This document shows, in pieces, positions 34,301 through 42,925 of a stretch of 64,000 nucleotides of DNA. The stretch lies in NCBI RefSeq assembly GCF_006546825.1, contig NZ_VICC01000005.1, forward strand, positions 1-64,000, written 5' to 3'. The notes beneath the pieces were generated by a model. It worked only from the letters and a program-made list of their open reading frames with translations. It ran no database searches and was not told the origin of the DNA. Positions within the stretch are counted from its first letter, which is position 1. Each line of letters starts with the position of its first letter. The translations under genes were made by a program, and so were the position numbers. The DNA comes from Actinomyces oris (GTDB lineage Bacteria > Actinomycetota > Actinomycetes > Actinomycetales > Actinomycetaceae).

Positions 34301-35638
34301 CTACGAGGCGGACAGCGGGATGAGGGGCAGCTCGTCGCCGACCTCGACCGCCTCGACCTCGGCGGCCACCACCGCCAGTGCCTGCGCGGCGGGCAGCGAT
34401 GCCACCAGGTGCGAGCCGGAGCCCAGCCGGTGGGTGGGCGTGACCCAGGGGAGGCCCGCGCCGTCACCGAGGTCGGAACGGACTCCGGAGCCGGTGGGGG
34501 CCTCGGTGAAGCGCACCGGAACGTGCTGGCGCCGCCCCGGCGGGGTCCGCCAGCCCACCGCCGCGCGCGCCGTCAGGACAGGCCGCCCCGGAAGCGGCTC
34601 TGCGCCGCCATCCTCTGCGTCCTGCCCGGCCAGGCGGGCCAGCGCCGGGGCCACGATTGTGGTGAAGGAGACCAGGACACTCACCGGGTTGCCCGGCAGG
34701 CAGATGATCGGCACCCGCCGGCCGTCGTCGGTCAGGACCCAGCCGTGCCCCTGGGGCTTGCCCGGCTGCATGGCCACCTTGACGAAGTCCAGGTGCACTG
34801 GGGCCTCCTTGCCCCGCTGCGCCTGCGCCAGCATCGTCAGAGGATCGAAGGCTCCCGCGGACACGCCCCCGGAGGTGACGATGAGGTCGGCGCCGGCCGC
34901 GGCCTGCCGCAGCACCTCGGCCAGGGCCTCGGCCGTGTCGCCGCTGCGGGCCACGCTCGTGCACACGGCCCCGTGCTCGGCGACCAGCCCGGCCAGCAGC
35001 AGGGAGTTGGAGTCGGGAATCGTCCCGGGCTCCAGCGCCTGGCCGGCGTCACGCAGCTCGGCCCCGGTGGAGACCACCGCCACGCGCACCTGCGGCCGCA
35101 CCAGCACCGAGCCGAGCCCCACGGAGGCCAGGGCGGAGATGGCCGCCGCTGACAGCCTCGTCCCCGCCGCCATGACCGGATCGCCCGCGGCCACGTCCTC
35201 CCCGGCGCGGCGCACGCTGAGGCCCGGGGTCGCTGCCGCGCGGATCTCGACGCGCTCGGGAATCGGGTGTGGGCCGGGAGCCTGGTCGGTGTCCTCCACC
35301 TTGACCACGGCGTCCGCGCCCTCGGGCAGCATCGCCCCGGTCATGATCCGCTGGGCGGTTCCCTCCGCGAGGGGCTGCGGTGCGGCGCCGGCCGGAACGT
35401 CCCCGCTCACCGGCAGCACCACGGGCGTCTGTGGGCGGGCGTCGGTTGTGTCCTTCGCGCGCACCGCGTAGCCGTCCATCGCCGAGTTCGTCCACGGTGG
35501 CACCGGCACGGTGGCGGTCACGTCCTCGGCCAGCACCCGGCCGTGCGCTCGCCCCAGTGGCACACGGCCGCCCTCAAGGGGCGAGAGGGCCTCCAGCACC
35601 TGGGAGACGTAGTCCTCCAGCGGAATCATCTGCGCCAT
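34301..35638 (-). CDS. moeA: Molybdopterin molybdenumtransferase MoeA
   Basis: 445 residues. Domain signatures in order: PLGRAHGRVLAEDV, PPWTNSAMDGYAVRA, QRIMTGAMLPEGADAVVKVED, then the MPT-binding SGGVSAGAFDPL and LPGNPVSVLVSF, and a final beta domain. Inserts Mo into adenylylated molybdopterin. First gene of moeA-moaC-mobA on the minus strand, divergent from moaE across 177 bases that must hold both promoters. Confidence 0.95.
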   Translation of the reverse strand: MAQMIPLEDYVSQVLEALSPLEGGRVPLGRAHGRVLAEDVTATVPVPPWTNSAMDGYAVRAKDTTDARPQTPVVLPVSGDVPAGAAPQPLAEGTAQRIMTGAMLPEGADAVVKVEDTDQAPGPHPIPERVEIRAAATPGLSVRRAGEDVAAGDPVMAAGTRLSAAAISALASVGLGSVLVRPQVRVAVVSTGAELRDAGQALEPGTIPDSNSLLLAGLVAEHGAVCTSVARSGDTAEALAEVLRQAAAGADLIVTSGGVSAGAFDPLTMLAQAQRGKEAPVHLDFVKVAMQPGKPQGHGWVLTDDGRRVPIICLPGNPVSVLVSFTTIVAPALARLAGQDAEDGGAEPLPGRPVLTARAAVGWRTPPGRRQHVPVRFTEAPTGSGVRSDLGDGAGLPWVTPTHRLGSGSHLVASLPAAQALAVVAAEVEAVEVGDELPLIPLSAS

Positions 35639-35815
35639 AGCGGTCCTTCCTTCGGCGAGCGCCCCGTGGGCTGCGACTCGGGGCGGGCGGTCGCGGGGCC
35701 GGTGCCCGAACGTCCGGGGCCTATCATGCCCGTTCAGCCGGGGAAGCCCACATGGGTATGCTCGCGGCCGACCATCCGATCATTCCCAGCCCGCCGCCCC
35801 GATCGAGGAGACCCC

Positions 35816-36283
35816 GTGACGCCCAGTCCCGACCAGCCCAGCCGGCCGCTCCCGGCTCCCACGGCCCGCGTGGTCCGCGCCGAGGTCACCGAGGCCCCCA
35901 TCAGCGTCACCGAGCTCGCCGATGCCGTCCAGGACGCCGCCGCCGGCGCCGTCGTCACCTTCGAGGGCGTGGTCCGCAACCACGACGCCGAGCGCGCCGT
36001 CACCGGCATCGGCTACTCCTGTCACCCCACGGCCGGCCAGGTCGTCGAGCAGATCGCCCGGGACGTGGCCCAGCAGGGGCGGGTGCGGGCCCTGGGTGTC
36101 GTTCACCGCGTCGGCGACCTGAGCGTCGGGGAGGTGGCGCTCGCGGTCGCCGTCAGCTCCGACCACCGCGCCGAGGCCTTCGCCGTGTGCAGCCAGATCG
36201 TCGAGGAGGTCAAGGAGCGCCTGCCCGTGTGGAAGCGCCAGACCTTCACCGACGGCTCGAGCCAGTGGAGCAACATCGCCTGA
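35816..36283 (+). CDS. moaE: Molybdopterin synthase catalytic subunit MoaE
   Basis: GTG 35816 start chosen because GAGGAG precedes it by five bases. 155 residues. AGAVVTFEGVVRNHD, ALGVVHRVGDLSVGEVALAV and VKERLPVWKRQTF are the MoaE core, with the Lys/Arg residues that bind precursor Z. Converts cPMP to molybdopterin with sulfur from MoaD, which is the next gene but convergent. Confidence 0.93.
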   Translation: MTPSPDQPSRPLPAPTARVVRAEVTEAPISVTELADAVQDAAAGAVVTFEGVVRNHDAERAVTGIGYSCHPTAGQVVEQIARDVAQQGRVRALGVVHRVGDLSVGEVALAVAVSSDHRAEAFAVCSQIVEEVKERLPVWKRQTFTDGSSQWSNIA

Positions 36284-36346
36284 CGTCGTGTCGCCGGGCC
36301 GGGAACGTCTCGGGCTGCGCGACGACCGCCCGGCTCGATGCGGTGG

Positions 36347-36655
36347 TCACCCGCCGGCGAAGGGCGGGAGCACGTCGACGGCGTCGCCGTCGGCCAGGGG
36401 CGTGAGCGAGTCCGCCGGGGTGGAGACCGAGTTGACGAGGAAGCTGCAGATCGGGATGACCCGCGCCATCTCCAGGCCTCGACCGGAGAGCTGCTCGCGC
36501 AGAGCCGCCAGTGTCGTGCCGGCGGGCAGGTCCAGGCGCTCCTCGGGACGCCCGGCGGCCTCAGTGGCCGCGGCGAAGTAGCGCAGGGTCACGGAGATCT
36601 GCGCCCGACCCGCAGGCGCGCCAGCCTGGGGGGACATCTCGGGGGAGGGACTCAT
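36347..36655 (-). CDS. moaD: Molybdopterin synthase sulfur carrier MoaD
   Basis: 102 residues of ubiquitin-like fold: VTLRYFAAATEAAGRPEE, TTLAALREQL, and the C-terminal LPPFAGG with the Gly-Gly tail that MoeZ adenylates and thiocarboxylates. The first 18 residues are a Pro/Ser/Ala extension. Follows moaA by 22 bases in the same direction. Confidence 0.92.
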   Translation of the reverse strand: MSPSPEMSPQAGAPAGRAQISVTLRYFAAATEAAGRPEERLDLPAGTTLAALREQLSGRGLEMARVIPICSFLVNSVSTPADSLTPLADGDAVDVLPPFAGG

Positions 36656-36677
36656 CGTGGGCTCCTTGGTGTTCGGG

Positions 36678-37868
36678 TCAGCCGCCGATGGCCGACATGG
36701 TGCGCTGCGGGCGGGCGAAGCCGTCGCTCTCGGTGTGGGGACTGTCCGAGCCGTGCGCGCGGGGCTTGCCCCAGGTGGCGCCGGCCCAGATGCGGATGAG
36801 CTCGTCGTCGTCGGCCCCGGTGCGCATGGGGCCGCGCAGGTCGGTCTCGGTGCTGGAGAACAGGCAGGTCATGAGGCGCCCGTCGGCCGTGATACGGGTA
36901 CGGTCGCAGTCCGAGCAGAAGGGTGAGGTGACCGAAGCGATGACTCCCACCGTCCCGGCCGGATGGTCCTGGCCCGCCGCGCTTCCGGCGGCGACGCGCC
37001 ACAGCGCAGCCGGACGACGGTCCGGGCGGCCCACCTCGGTGAGGGTGAATCCGGCCTCCCGCAGCACCTCCAGGATCTGATCGACGCCGACGACGTCCTG
37101 GCTGCTCCAGGTCTCGCGCGGTCCCAGCGGCATGTGCTCGATGAACCGCAGCTGCCAGCCACGGCGCAGGCACTCGGCCAGGAGGCGCGGCGCCCGCTCC
37201 TCCACGGTGGCGGGCACGGCCACGGCATTGACCTTGATGGGGTCCAGGCCGGCCTCCTGGGCGCCAGCGATCCCGGTCAGGACGTCGGCGAGCCGGTCAC
37301 GGCGAGTGATGGCGGCGTAGTCCTGCGGGTCCAGGGAGTCGATGGAGATGTTGACGCGGTCCAGGCCCGCCGCCCGCAGCCCGGCGGCCCGCTTCTCCAG
37401 GCCCAGGCCGTTCGTGGTCAGGGCGATATCCGGTTTGACCCCGGCCGAGGTCCGCAACGCGGACAGTGCTTCGACGATCTCCTCCAGGTCGCGCCGCATG
37501 AGCGGCTCGCCACCGGTCAGGCGGATGCGCTCGACTCCCAGGCGCTCGACGGCGATACGCCCCAGGCGGGTGAGCTCGGTGGTGGTCAGCAGATCCGGGG
37601 TGGGCAGCCACTGGAGACCCTGCGCGGGCATGCAGTAGGTGCAACGCAGGTTGCAGCGGTCCGTGATGGACAGGCGCAGGTCGCGCACGGTGCGCCCGTA
37701 GCGGTCGACCAGCTGCTGGGGGACGCCGTCGGCGGCCGGGGCCGGCGAGCCGGGACCTTCTGGCAGCTCGGGTAGCACCGGCCGGGTCGTCGGCATGGGC
37801 AGGTCCGCGGAGGTCCCACGGCTCCTGCTCGGGCCGACGACCGCGGCATCGAGCGGTGCAGGCGTCAT
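36678..37868 (-). CDS. moaA: GTP 3',8-cyclase MoaA (radical SAM)
   Basis: 396 residues from ATG 37868. Radical-SAM cluster motif CNLRCTYC, SAM-binding LTGGEPLMRRDLE, and a C-terminal second cluster with CSDCDRTRITADGRLMTCLF. Ends with the Gly-Gly tail needed by MoaA. The first 60 residues are a Pro-rich extension; a later start is possible. Catalyses the first step of molybdopterin synthesis from GTP. Followed by moaD. Confidence 0.95.
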   Translation of the reverse strand: MTPAPLDAAVVGPSRSRGTSADLPMPTTRPVLPELPEGPGSPAPAADGVPQQLVDRYGRTVRDLRLSITDRCNLRCTYCMPAQGLQWLPTPDLLTTTELTRLGRIAVERLGVERIRLTGGEPLMRRDLEEIVEALSALRTSAGVKPDIALTTNGLGLEKRAAGLRAAGLDRVNISIDSLDPQDYAAITRRDRLADVLTGIAGAQEAGLDPIKVNAVAVPATVEERAPRLLAECLRRGWQLRFIEHMPLGPRETWSSQDVVGVDQILEVLREAGFTLTEVGRPDRRPAALWRVAAGSAAGQDHPAGTVGVIASVTSPFCSDCDRTRITADGRLMTCLFSSTETDLRGPMRTGADDDELIRIWAGATWGKPRAHGSDSPHTESDGFARPQRTMSAIGG

Positions 37869-37995
37869 GCGTTGAGCATATCGGGAGCGCGCCGGCGGCA
37901 CGGAGTCAGGCCCGCTGAGGCCCCGAGCCCGTGGCCGGAGCCGAGTGCTCGGGGCCGCGGGTGTCTCCCGTCGACCGGTCGCGCTCTGGCGCGGA

Positions 37996-38292
37996 TCAGG
38001 CGGTGCGCAGGATCTCGACGCGTGCGAAGCCCTCGGACTGCTCCAGCAGCGTGTGCTGGAAGGTGAAGGGCAGCTGGTCGATCTGGGCCAGCAGCGGGGT
38101 GGGCACGTGCGGGGCCACCAGGTCGAAGCCCTCACCGGGGTTGAGGGAGGAGGCGGCGCCGATGACCGCGGCGTGGCGCAGACGGTGCGGGATGGCGCGC
38201 GCGTCCAGGGTGAGGCGCTCGTCGCTGTGCTCGTGGCAGCCGCAGCTGGACTTCTTCTCAGTGACGGGCAGCAGCTCGGGGCTCTCGCTCAT
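37996..38292 (-). CDS. DUF2249-domain small protein
   Basis: 98 residues from ATG 38292, with SCGCHEHSD near residue 17 and the DUF2249 core LDARAIPHRLRHAAVIGAA, GEGFDLVAPHVPTPLL. Such proteins accompany nitrate, nitrite and NO metabolism genes in many bacteria (family association, function unknown). The Cys-Gly-Cys-His cluster could bind metal or heme. Lies between moaA and the nirK operon, divergent from the latter. Confidence 0.85.
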   Translation of the reverse strand: MSESPELLPVTEKKSSCGCHEHSDERLTLDARAIPHRLRHAAVIGAASSLNPGEGFDLVAPHVPTPLLAQIDQLPFTFQHTLLEQSEGFARVEILRTA

Positions 38293-38359
38293 AGGGCTCT
38301 CCTTCGGAGTGTTTCGTACTGGTGTGCGTGACCTTACTACCACCGCGGGGCCGGCTGTC

Positions 38360-38471
38360 ACGGCCGTCCACCTTCAGCGTTACGGCCGTCCACCTCCGTC
38401 GGCGCGGCCGGCGCCACTCAAGCTTACCGAAACTTCATAAGTGACGCGGAGCCGTGTCGTTTGTGAAGTTT
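38360..38471. promoter_or_regulatory. Divergent control region of the nirK operon: direct repeats and dyad
   Basis: ACGGCCGTCCACCT occurs at 38360-38373 and again at 38382-38395, 22 bases apart (two helical turns), a pattern typical of tandem operators. An inverted repeat AAACTTCA/TGAAGTTT spans 38430-38471. Both lie between the DUF2249 start and the first membrane gene of the nirK operon. No match to a known NO- or Fnr-type consensus was recognised. Confidence 0.5.
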
Positions 38472-38521
38472 TTGTCGATGTGAGTGCGGGGGTTTGCGGT
38501 GCGGTTGGATACGGTTGGGCC

Positions 38522-39703
38522 GTGGAGACGGACCGACTCAGCCAGGCGCTGACCAGCCGGGTGGCGCCGCGCCTGGTGGCCCTTGCCCTGGGCGCCGCCT
38601 GCATCCTCATGGGACTCAACGCCGCCCTCCTGCGCCTCAACCTTCCGGCCCCCGTCGACGGGGCCGAGCTGGCGGCGCTCCACGGCCCCCTCATGCTGGT
38701 CGGCTTCCTGGGGACCGTCATCGCCCTGGAGCGGGCGGTCGCCGCCCGCGCCCCCTGGGCCTTCCTCGCCCCACTGGGAAGTGCCGCGGGCTGCCTGGCC
38801 CTCATGGCCGGCGTGCCCGACGTCGTCGGCCGGGGCCTCCTCACCGGCGCCGCCGGCATCCTGTGCGCCATCTACCTGCGGGTTCACCGGCGCGCCCCCA
38901 GCGCCGCCGTCGACGTCGAGGCCATGGGCGGGGCCGCCCTCCTGCTGGGAGACGTCCTGTGGCTGGGTGGGCGCGGCATGGAGGACGTCGTCCCGCTGTG
39001 GCTGCTCTTCCCCACGCTCACCATCATCGGTGAGCGCCTGGAGCTGGCCCGTATCGCCTTCCTCGACGAGATGGTGGAGACCGTCGTCGAGGCGCTGTCC
39101 GGCGCGGCGGTCCTGGGCGCCTGCCTGCTGCTCATCGCACCGGGCTCCCACCTCATGGTCGGCCCGGCCCTGCTGGGGCTGGCCATCGTCATGGCCTACT
39201 ACGACGTCGCCCGGCGCACGGTGCGCCTGCACGGCGGGGTGCGCTTCATGGCGGCCTCCATGCTCGCCGGCTACGTGTGGCTCGCCGTCGCCGGGGCGGT
39301 CTGGTCACTGTGGGGCCTGCAGGGCCTGAACGGGGCCGCCTACGAGATCGTCATCCACTGCATCACGGTGGGCTTCGCCTTCTCCATGATCCTGGCCCAC
39401 GCGCCGGTCATCATCCCCGCGATCGTCCATCGCTCCCTGCCCTACCACCGGCTCATGTGGCTGCCCTACGTTCTGCTGCACGCCGGCCTGGCGGTGCGCG
39501 TCGCCGGCCTGCTGGCGGAGGCCTCCTCGATCTGGAAGGTCGGCGGCGCCGTCGGGGTGGCGGCGATTCTTGCTTTCATGGTCCTCACCCTGGGGCGCGT
39601 CCTGACCTCCGGCAGCATCCGCAAGCCGGTTCGGGCGAGACAACCGGCCGCGACCACGGCATCCGGATCGGCGTCGTCGCAGGCGGGAGGGGACCCCGCA
39701 TGA
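38522..39703 (+). CDS. Polytopic membrane protein of the nirK operon (NnrS-like?)
   Basis: About 393 residues from GTG 38522; the start is uncertain because no clear ribosome site is seen. About 11-12 membrane helices, with histidines in LHGPLMLVGFLG, VIHCITVGFAFSMILAHAPV and VHRSLPYHRLMW, reminiscent of heme/copper membrane proteins of the NnrS group (His in HG and HAP motifs). The stop overlaps the next start (ATGA). Because it is locked to nirK, it may act in NO or nitrite handling, quinol-to-copper electron transfer or copper supply; this is inference. Confidence 0.7.
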   Translation: METDRLSQALTSRVAPRLVALALGAACILMGLNAALLRLNLPAPVDGAELAALHGPLMLVGFLGTVIALERAVAARAPWAFLAPLGSAAGCLALMAGVPDVVGRGLLTGAAGILCAIYLRVHRRAPSAAVDVEAMGGAALLLGDVLWLGGRGMEDVVPLWLLFPTLTIIGERLELARIAFLDEMVETVVEALSGAAVLGACLLLIAPGSHLMVGPALLGLAIVMAYYDVARRTVRLHGGVRFMAASMLAGYVWLAVAGAVWSLWGLQGLNGAAYEIVIHCITVGFAFSMILAHAPVIIPAIVHRSLPYHRLMWLPYVLLHAGLAVRVAGLLAEASSIWKVGGAVGVAAILAFMVLTLGRVLTSGSIRKPVRARQPAATTASGSASSQAGGDPA

Positions 39704-41103
39704 GCCTGTCCATCGGTTCTCCCGGTACCGGGTCCGCCCCCCGGCCCGGCTCACTTCCCGGCCCCGGACGAGCGAGTGGTCCGGGCCGCCCCGCCAAGAA
39801 GTCCTCCCGGCGCACCACCCAGGTGCGTCGCAACGCCCTCGTCATGGCCTGGCTGCTCATCGCCGCGGTCCTGGCGGCCCTGACCATCGTGGGCCCCCTG
39901 GCCTCCTGGGGCACGTGGCTGCCCCTGCACGCCCTGCTCCTGGGCGGGATCGGTAGCGCCATCACCATCTGGTCGGCCCACTTCGCCGACACCCTCCTGC
40001 ACCGCCCGGCCCTGGGCGGCGCCGCCCTCCTGGACGCGCGCCTCTACGCCCACAGCCTCGGCACGGCCGTCGTGCTCACCGGCATCACCATGGGACAGCA
40101 GGCTGTCGCGCTCATCGGGGCGGTCATCGTCATGGCCCAGGCCGTCGCCGGCGTCGTGGCCATCACCGTGCAGTACCGCAGGGCCATCGCCCCGCGCCTG
40201 GCATCCCTGGCCCTCCACTACGCCGTCGCCCTGGTCCTGCTGGCCACCGGTGCGCTCCTGGGCTTCCTCATCTCCTGGTCCAACGCCCACGGGCGCTCGG
40301 CCCTGGCCGACGGCTTCTACCTGGCCCACACGACCACCATGCTGCTGGGCTTCGTGGGCACCACGGTCCTGGGCACGCTCACCGTCCTGTGGCCCACGAT
40401 GCTGCGCACCCCCATGGAGCCGGTCGCACCGCGCTGGACCACCCGCGGCCTGCCCTACCTCGTGGGCGGCACCGCGCTCGTGGCCGCCTGCGGGCTGTGG
40501 CCGCCCCTGGCGGGTCTGGGCACCCTGGTCTACCTCGGCGGCACCTGCGCAGTCCTCGTGCCCGCCTACCGCACCGCCCGCCGGGTCCCGCCAACCTCCT
40601 TCGCCACGGCCTCCGCCACGGCCTCGGTGGCCTGGTTCGTCGGCTGCGTCGCCGTCCTGGGAGCCCGCATGGCGCTGGCCGACGACGCCGCCGCTGCCCG
40701 TGAGGTCATCCACTCCCTGCGCCTGCCCCTGGCGGCGGGCTTCGCCCTGCAGATCCTCGTAGCGGCCCTGAGCTACCTCACCCCGGTGATGCTCGGCGGC
40801 GGCCCCGCGGCCACCCGGGCCACCAACGCGATCATGGACCGCTTCGCCGCCTACCGGGTCACCGCCGCCAACGCCTGCCTCCTGCTGGCGCTCTACCCGG
40901 GGGCGCCCTGGCAGGTGCGCGTCGTCGCCGGAGCCCTGGCCGCGCTGGTGACCTCCTACCTCCTGGCGGGCATGATCCTCAGCCTGCGCAAGCTCTCCCA
41001 GCGCAAGCGCCCGCCGCGTACCCCACACACCCCGGCCGACGCCGACCCCACCTCCGACCCCGCGGGCCACCGACCCGCCCAGCCCCGAAGGGGAACCCGA
41101 TGA
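39700..41103 (+). CDS. Second polytopic membrane protein of the nirK operon
   Basis: 467 residues from ATG 39700, which overlaps the previous stop. A basic Pro/Gly-rich N-terminus of about 45 residues is followed by about 12 helices with His-bearing segments WLPLHALLLGG, IWSAHFADTLLH, LHYAVALVLL and LAHTTTMLLGFVG, similar in layout to its neighbour and to NnrS-like or heme-copper subunit I-like proteins. The stop overlaps the nirK start (ATGA), so all three are translated together. Probably forms a complex or electron path with NirK; not proven. Confidence 0.7.
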   Translation: MSLSIGSPGTGSAPRPGSLPGPGRASGPGRPAKKSSRRTTQVRRNALVMAWLLIAAVLAALTIVGPLASWGTWLPLHALLLGGIGSAITIWSAHFADTLLHRPALGGAALLDARLYAHSLGTAVVLTGITMGQQAVALIGAVIVMAQAVAGVVAITVQYRRAIAPRLASLALHYAVALVLLATGALLGFLISWSNAHGRSALADGFYLAHTTTMLLGFVGTTVLGTLTVLWPTMLRTPMEPVAPRWTTRGLPYLVGGTALVAACGLWPPLAGLGTLVYLGGTCAVLVPAYRTARRVPPTSFATASATASVAWFVGCVAVLGARMALADDAAAAREVIHSLRLPLAAGFALQILVAALSYLTPVMLGGGPAATRATNAIMDRFAAYRVTAANACLLLALYPGAPWQVRVVAGALAALVTSYLLAGMILSLRKLSQRKRPPRTPHTPADADPTSDPAGHRPAQPRRGTR

Positions 41104-42797
41104 CGAAGACGCCCGACGCACAGGCACCATCCCCTGATGAGGCCGCCGCTCCTGAGACTGCTGGCTCCGAGAACGCCCCTTCTCAGGACGCTGCCTCCCA
41201 GGAGACCGAGCGCAGCGGCGCCGACAGTGCGGCTCAGGCCCCCGACGACACTGATGGGCGCGCGGCGACGGGCGCCGACAAGCCCGAGGGCGCCCACCGC
41301 CGAGCGGTGACCGCCGGTACCGCCCCCGCCATCGACCGCAACCGCCGCCCCCTGACCGGCAGGGTCGGCCCGACGGCGGGAGACAGGACCGCCGCCTCGT
41401 CCTCGGGCGGCCTGCTCCAGTCCGCCGACCGCCGCGGCGTCCTCATGGGACTGCTCACCGCCGGAGCGGCCGTCGTCGTCGGCAGCGTCATCGGCAACCG
41501 GGGTCAGGGCGGAACCACCCAGGACGTCACGCCCACCGGCAACACCGTCAACGCCACCATCACGGTGGAGGGCCTGCGGTTCGTACCGGACACGGTCGAT
41601 GTCACCCCCGGCGACCGGCTCGTCATCACCCTGGACAACACCGCCGACCAGGTCCACGACCTCGTCCTGGCCACCGGCCAGACCACCGGGCGCATCGCCG
41701 CCAGAGCCAAGGGCACCCTCGACGCCGGCATCGTCGCGGGTCCGATCGAGGGCTGGTGCTCCATCGCCGGCCACCGCGCCCAGGGCATGGTCTTCCACGT
41801 CACCGCGGGCGGGGCGGCCGCCGGCGCCCACCAGCACGGCGATCACCAGCACGGTGGTGGCCAGAGCAATCAGACCGGCTCCGGCAAGGACGCGGTTCCC
41901 GACTACTCGGCCCAGCTGCCCGCAGGCTTCAAGGCCTTCGACGCCGCCCTGCCACCGGCGCCCACCAGTCCCGACGGCGGCCCCATGACCCACCGGCACA
42001 CCTTCACCGTCAAGGAGCAGGTCATGCCGGTCGGCGCCGGCGTCACCCAGCGGCGCCTGACCTTCAACGGGCAGGTCCCCGGCCCCGTCCTGCGCGGCAA
42101 GGTGGGGGACACCTTCGAGATCACCCTGGTCAACGACGGCACGATGAGCCACTCCCTGGACTTCCACGCGGGGATCACCCCGCCCGATCAGGCGATGCGC
42201 TCGATCAACCCCGGGGAGTCCCTCGTCTACACCTTCAAGGCCCAGCACTCGGGGATCTGGCTCTACCACTGCTCCACCTCGCCGATGAGCCTGCACCTGG
42301 CCGCCGGCATGCACGGGGCCGTCATCATCGACCCACCGGGGCTGACGGCCGTGGACCGCGAGTACGTCATCGTCGCCTCCGAGGTCTACCTCGGCCCCGA
42401 GGGCGGCGAGCCCAACACGGAGAAGATCGCCGCCAAGACCCCCGACCTCATGACCTTCAACGGGGTGGCCTTCCAATACCACCAGCAGCCGCTCAAGGCC
42501 AAGGTCGGGGAGCGCGTGCGCTTCTGGGTCATGGCCGCCGGCCCCTCTCTTCCGACGTCGTTCCACGCCGTCGGCCTGCAGTTCGATCAGGTCTTCTTCG
42601 AGGGGGCCTGGACCCTGGGCGGCCCGAACCGGATCGGGGCCGCCTGGTCCGGCGGCTCCCAGGCCCTCGGCCTGCAGCCGGCCCAGGGCGGATTCGTCGA
42701 GTGCGTCGCATCCGAGCCGGGACACTACGTGTTCGTGACGCACTCCTTCGCCGACATGGAGAAGGGCGCTCACGGCGTCCTGGAGGTCACGGCCTGA
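41100..42797 (+). CDS. nirK: Copper nitrite reductase NirK with extra N-terminal cupredoxin
   Basis: 565 residues. Order: hydrophilic N-terminal extension (1-108); a hydrophobic segment after a twin Arg (RRGVLMGLLTAG, from 111), Tat-like or an anchor; cupredoxin domain 150-236 with type 1 copper ligands H186, C220, H225 and M230; His/Gly-rich linker (HQHGDHQHGGG); then two NirK domains. Type 1 ligands H351, C391, H399, M404; type 2 ligands H356, H390, H489; catalytic D354 and H461 all line up with classical NirK. Reduces nitrite to NO outside the membrane; the extra domain is likely a built-in electron donor. Last gene of a three-gene overlapping operon. Confidence 0.9.
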   Translation: MTKTPDAQAPSPDEAAAPETAGSENAPSQDAASQETERSGADSAAQAPDDTDGRAATGADKPEGAHRRAVTAGTAPAIDRNRRPLTGRVGPTAGDRTAASSSGGLLQSADRRGVLMGLLTAGAAVVVGSVIGNRGQGGTTQDVTPTGNTVNATITVEGLRFVPDTVDVTPGDRLVITLDNTADQVHDLVLATGQTTGRIAARAKGTLDAGIVAGPIEGWCSIAGHRAQGMVFHVTAGGAAAGAHQHGDHQHGGGQSNQTGSGKDAVPDYSAQLPAGFKAFDAALPPAPTSPDGGPMTHRHTFTVKEQVMPVGAGVTQRRLTFNGQVPGPVLRGKVGDTFEITLVNDGTMSHSLDFHAGITPPDQAMRSINPGESLVYTFKAQHSGIWLYHCSTSPMSLHLAAGMHGAVIIDPPGLTAVDREYVIVASEVYLGPEGGEPNTEKIAAKTPDLMTFNGVAFQYHQQPLKAKVGERVRFWVMAAGPSLPTSFHAVGLQFDQVFFEGAWTLGGPNRIGAAWSGGSQALGLQPAQGGFVECVASEPGHYVFVTHSFADMEKGAHGVLEVTA

Positions 42798-42841
42798 AAA
42801 GCGGGCGCCTCAGACCAGGGCTCGCAGCACCACCGAATGCC

Positions 42842-42877
42842 GCTTCGGCCCCGGGCGACTGTGCCCGGGGCCGAAGC
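42842..42877. terminator. Terminator between nirK and the winged-helix regulator
   Basis: GCTTCGGCCCCGGGC and GCCCGGGGCCGAAGC are perfect 15-base arms with a 6-base loop, between the convergent nirK and regulator genes; it would serve both. Confidence 0.75.
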
Positions 42878-42925
42878 CTTGCGATCTAGAAGTGGTGGAC
42901 GGGTGATGCTGTTGGAGCCGCGTGC

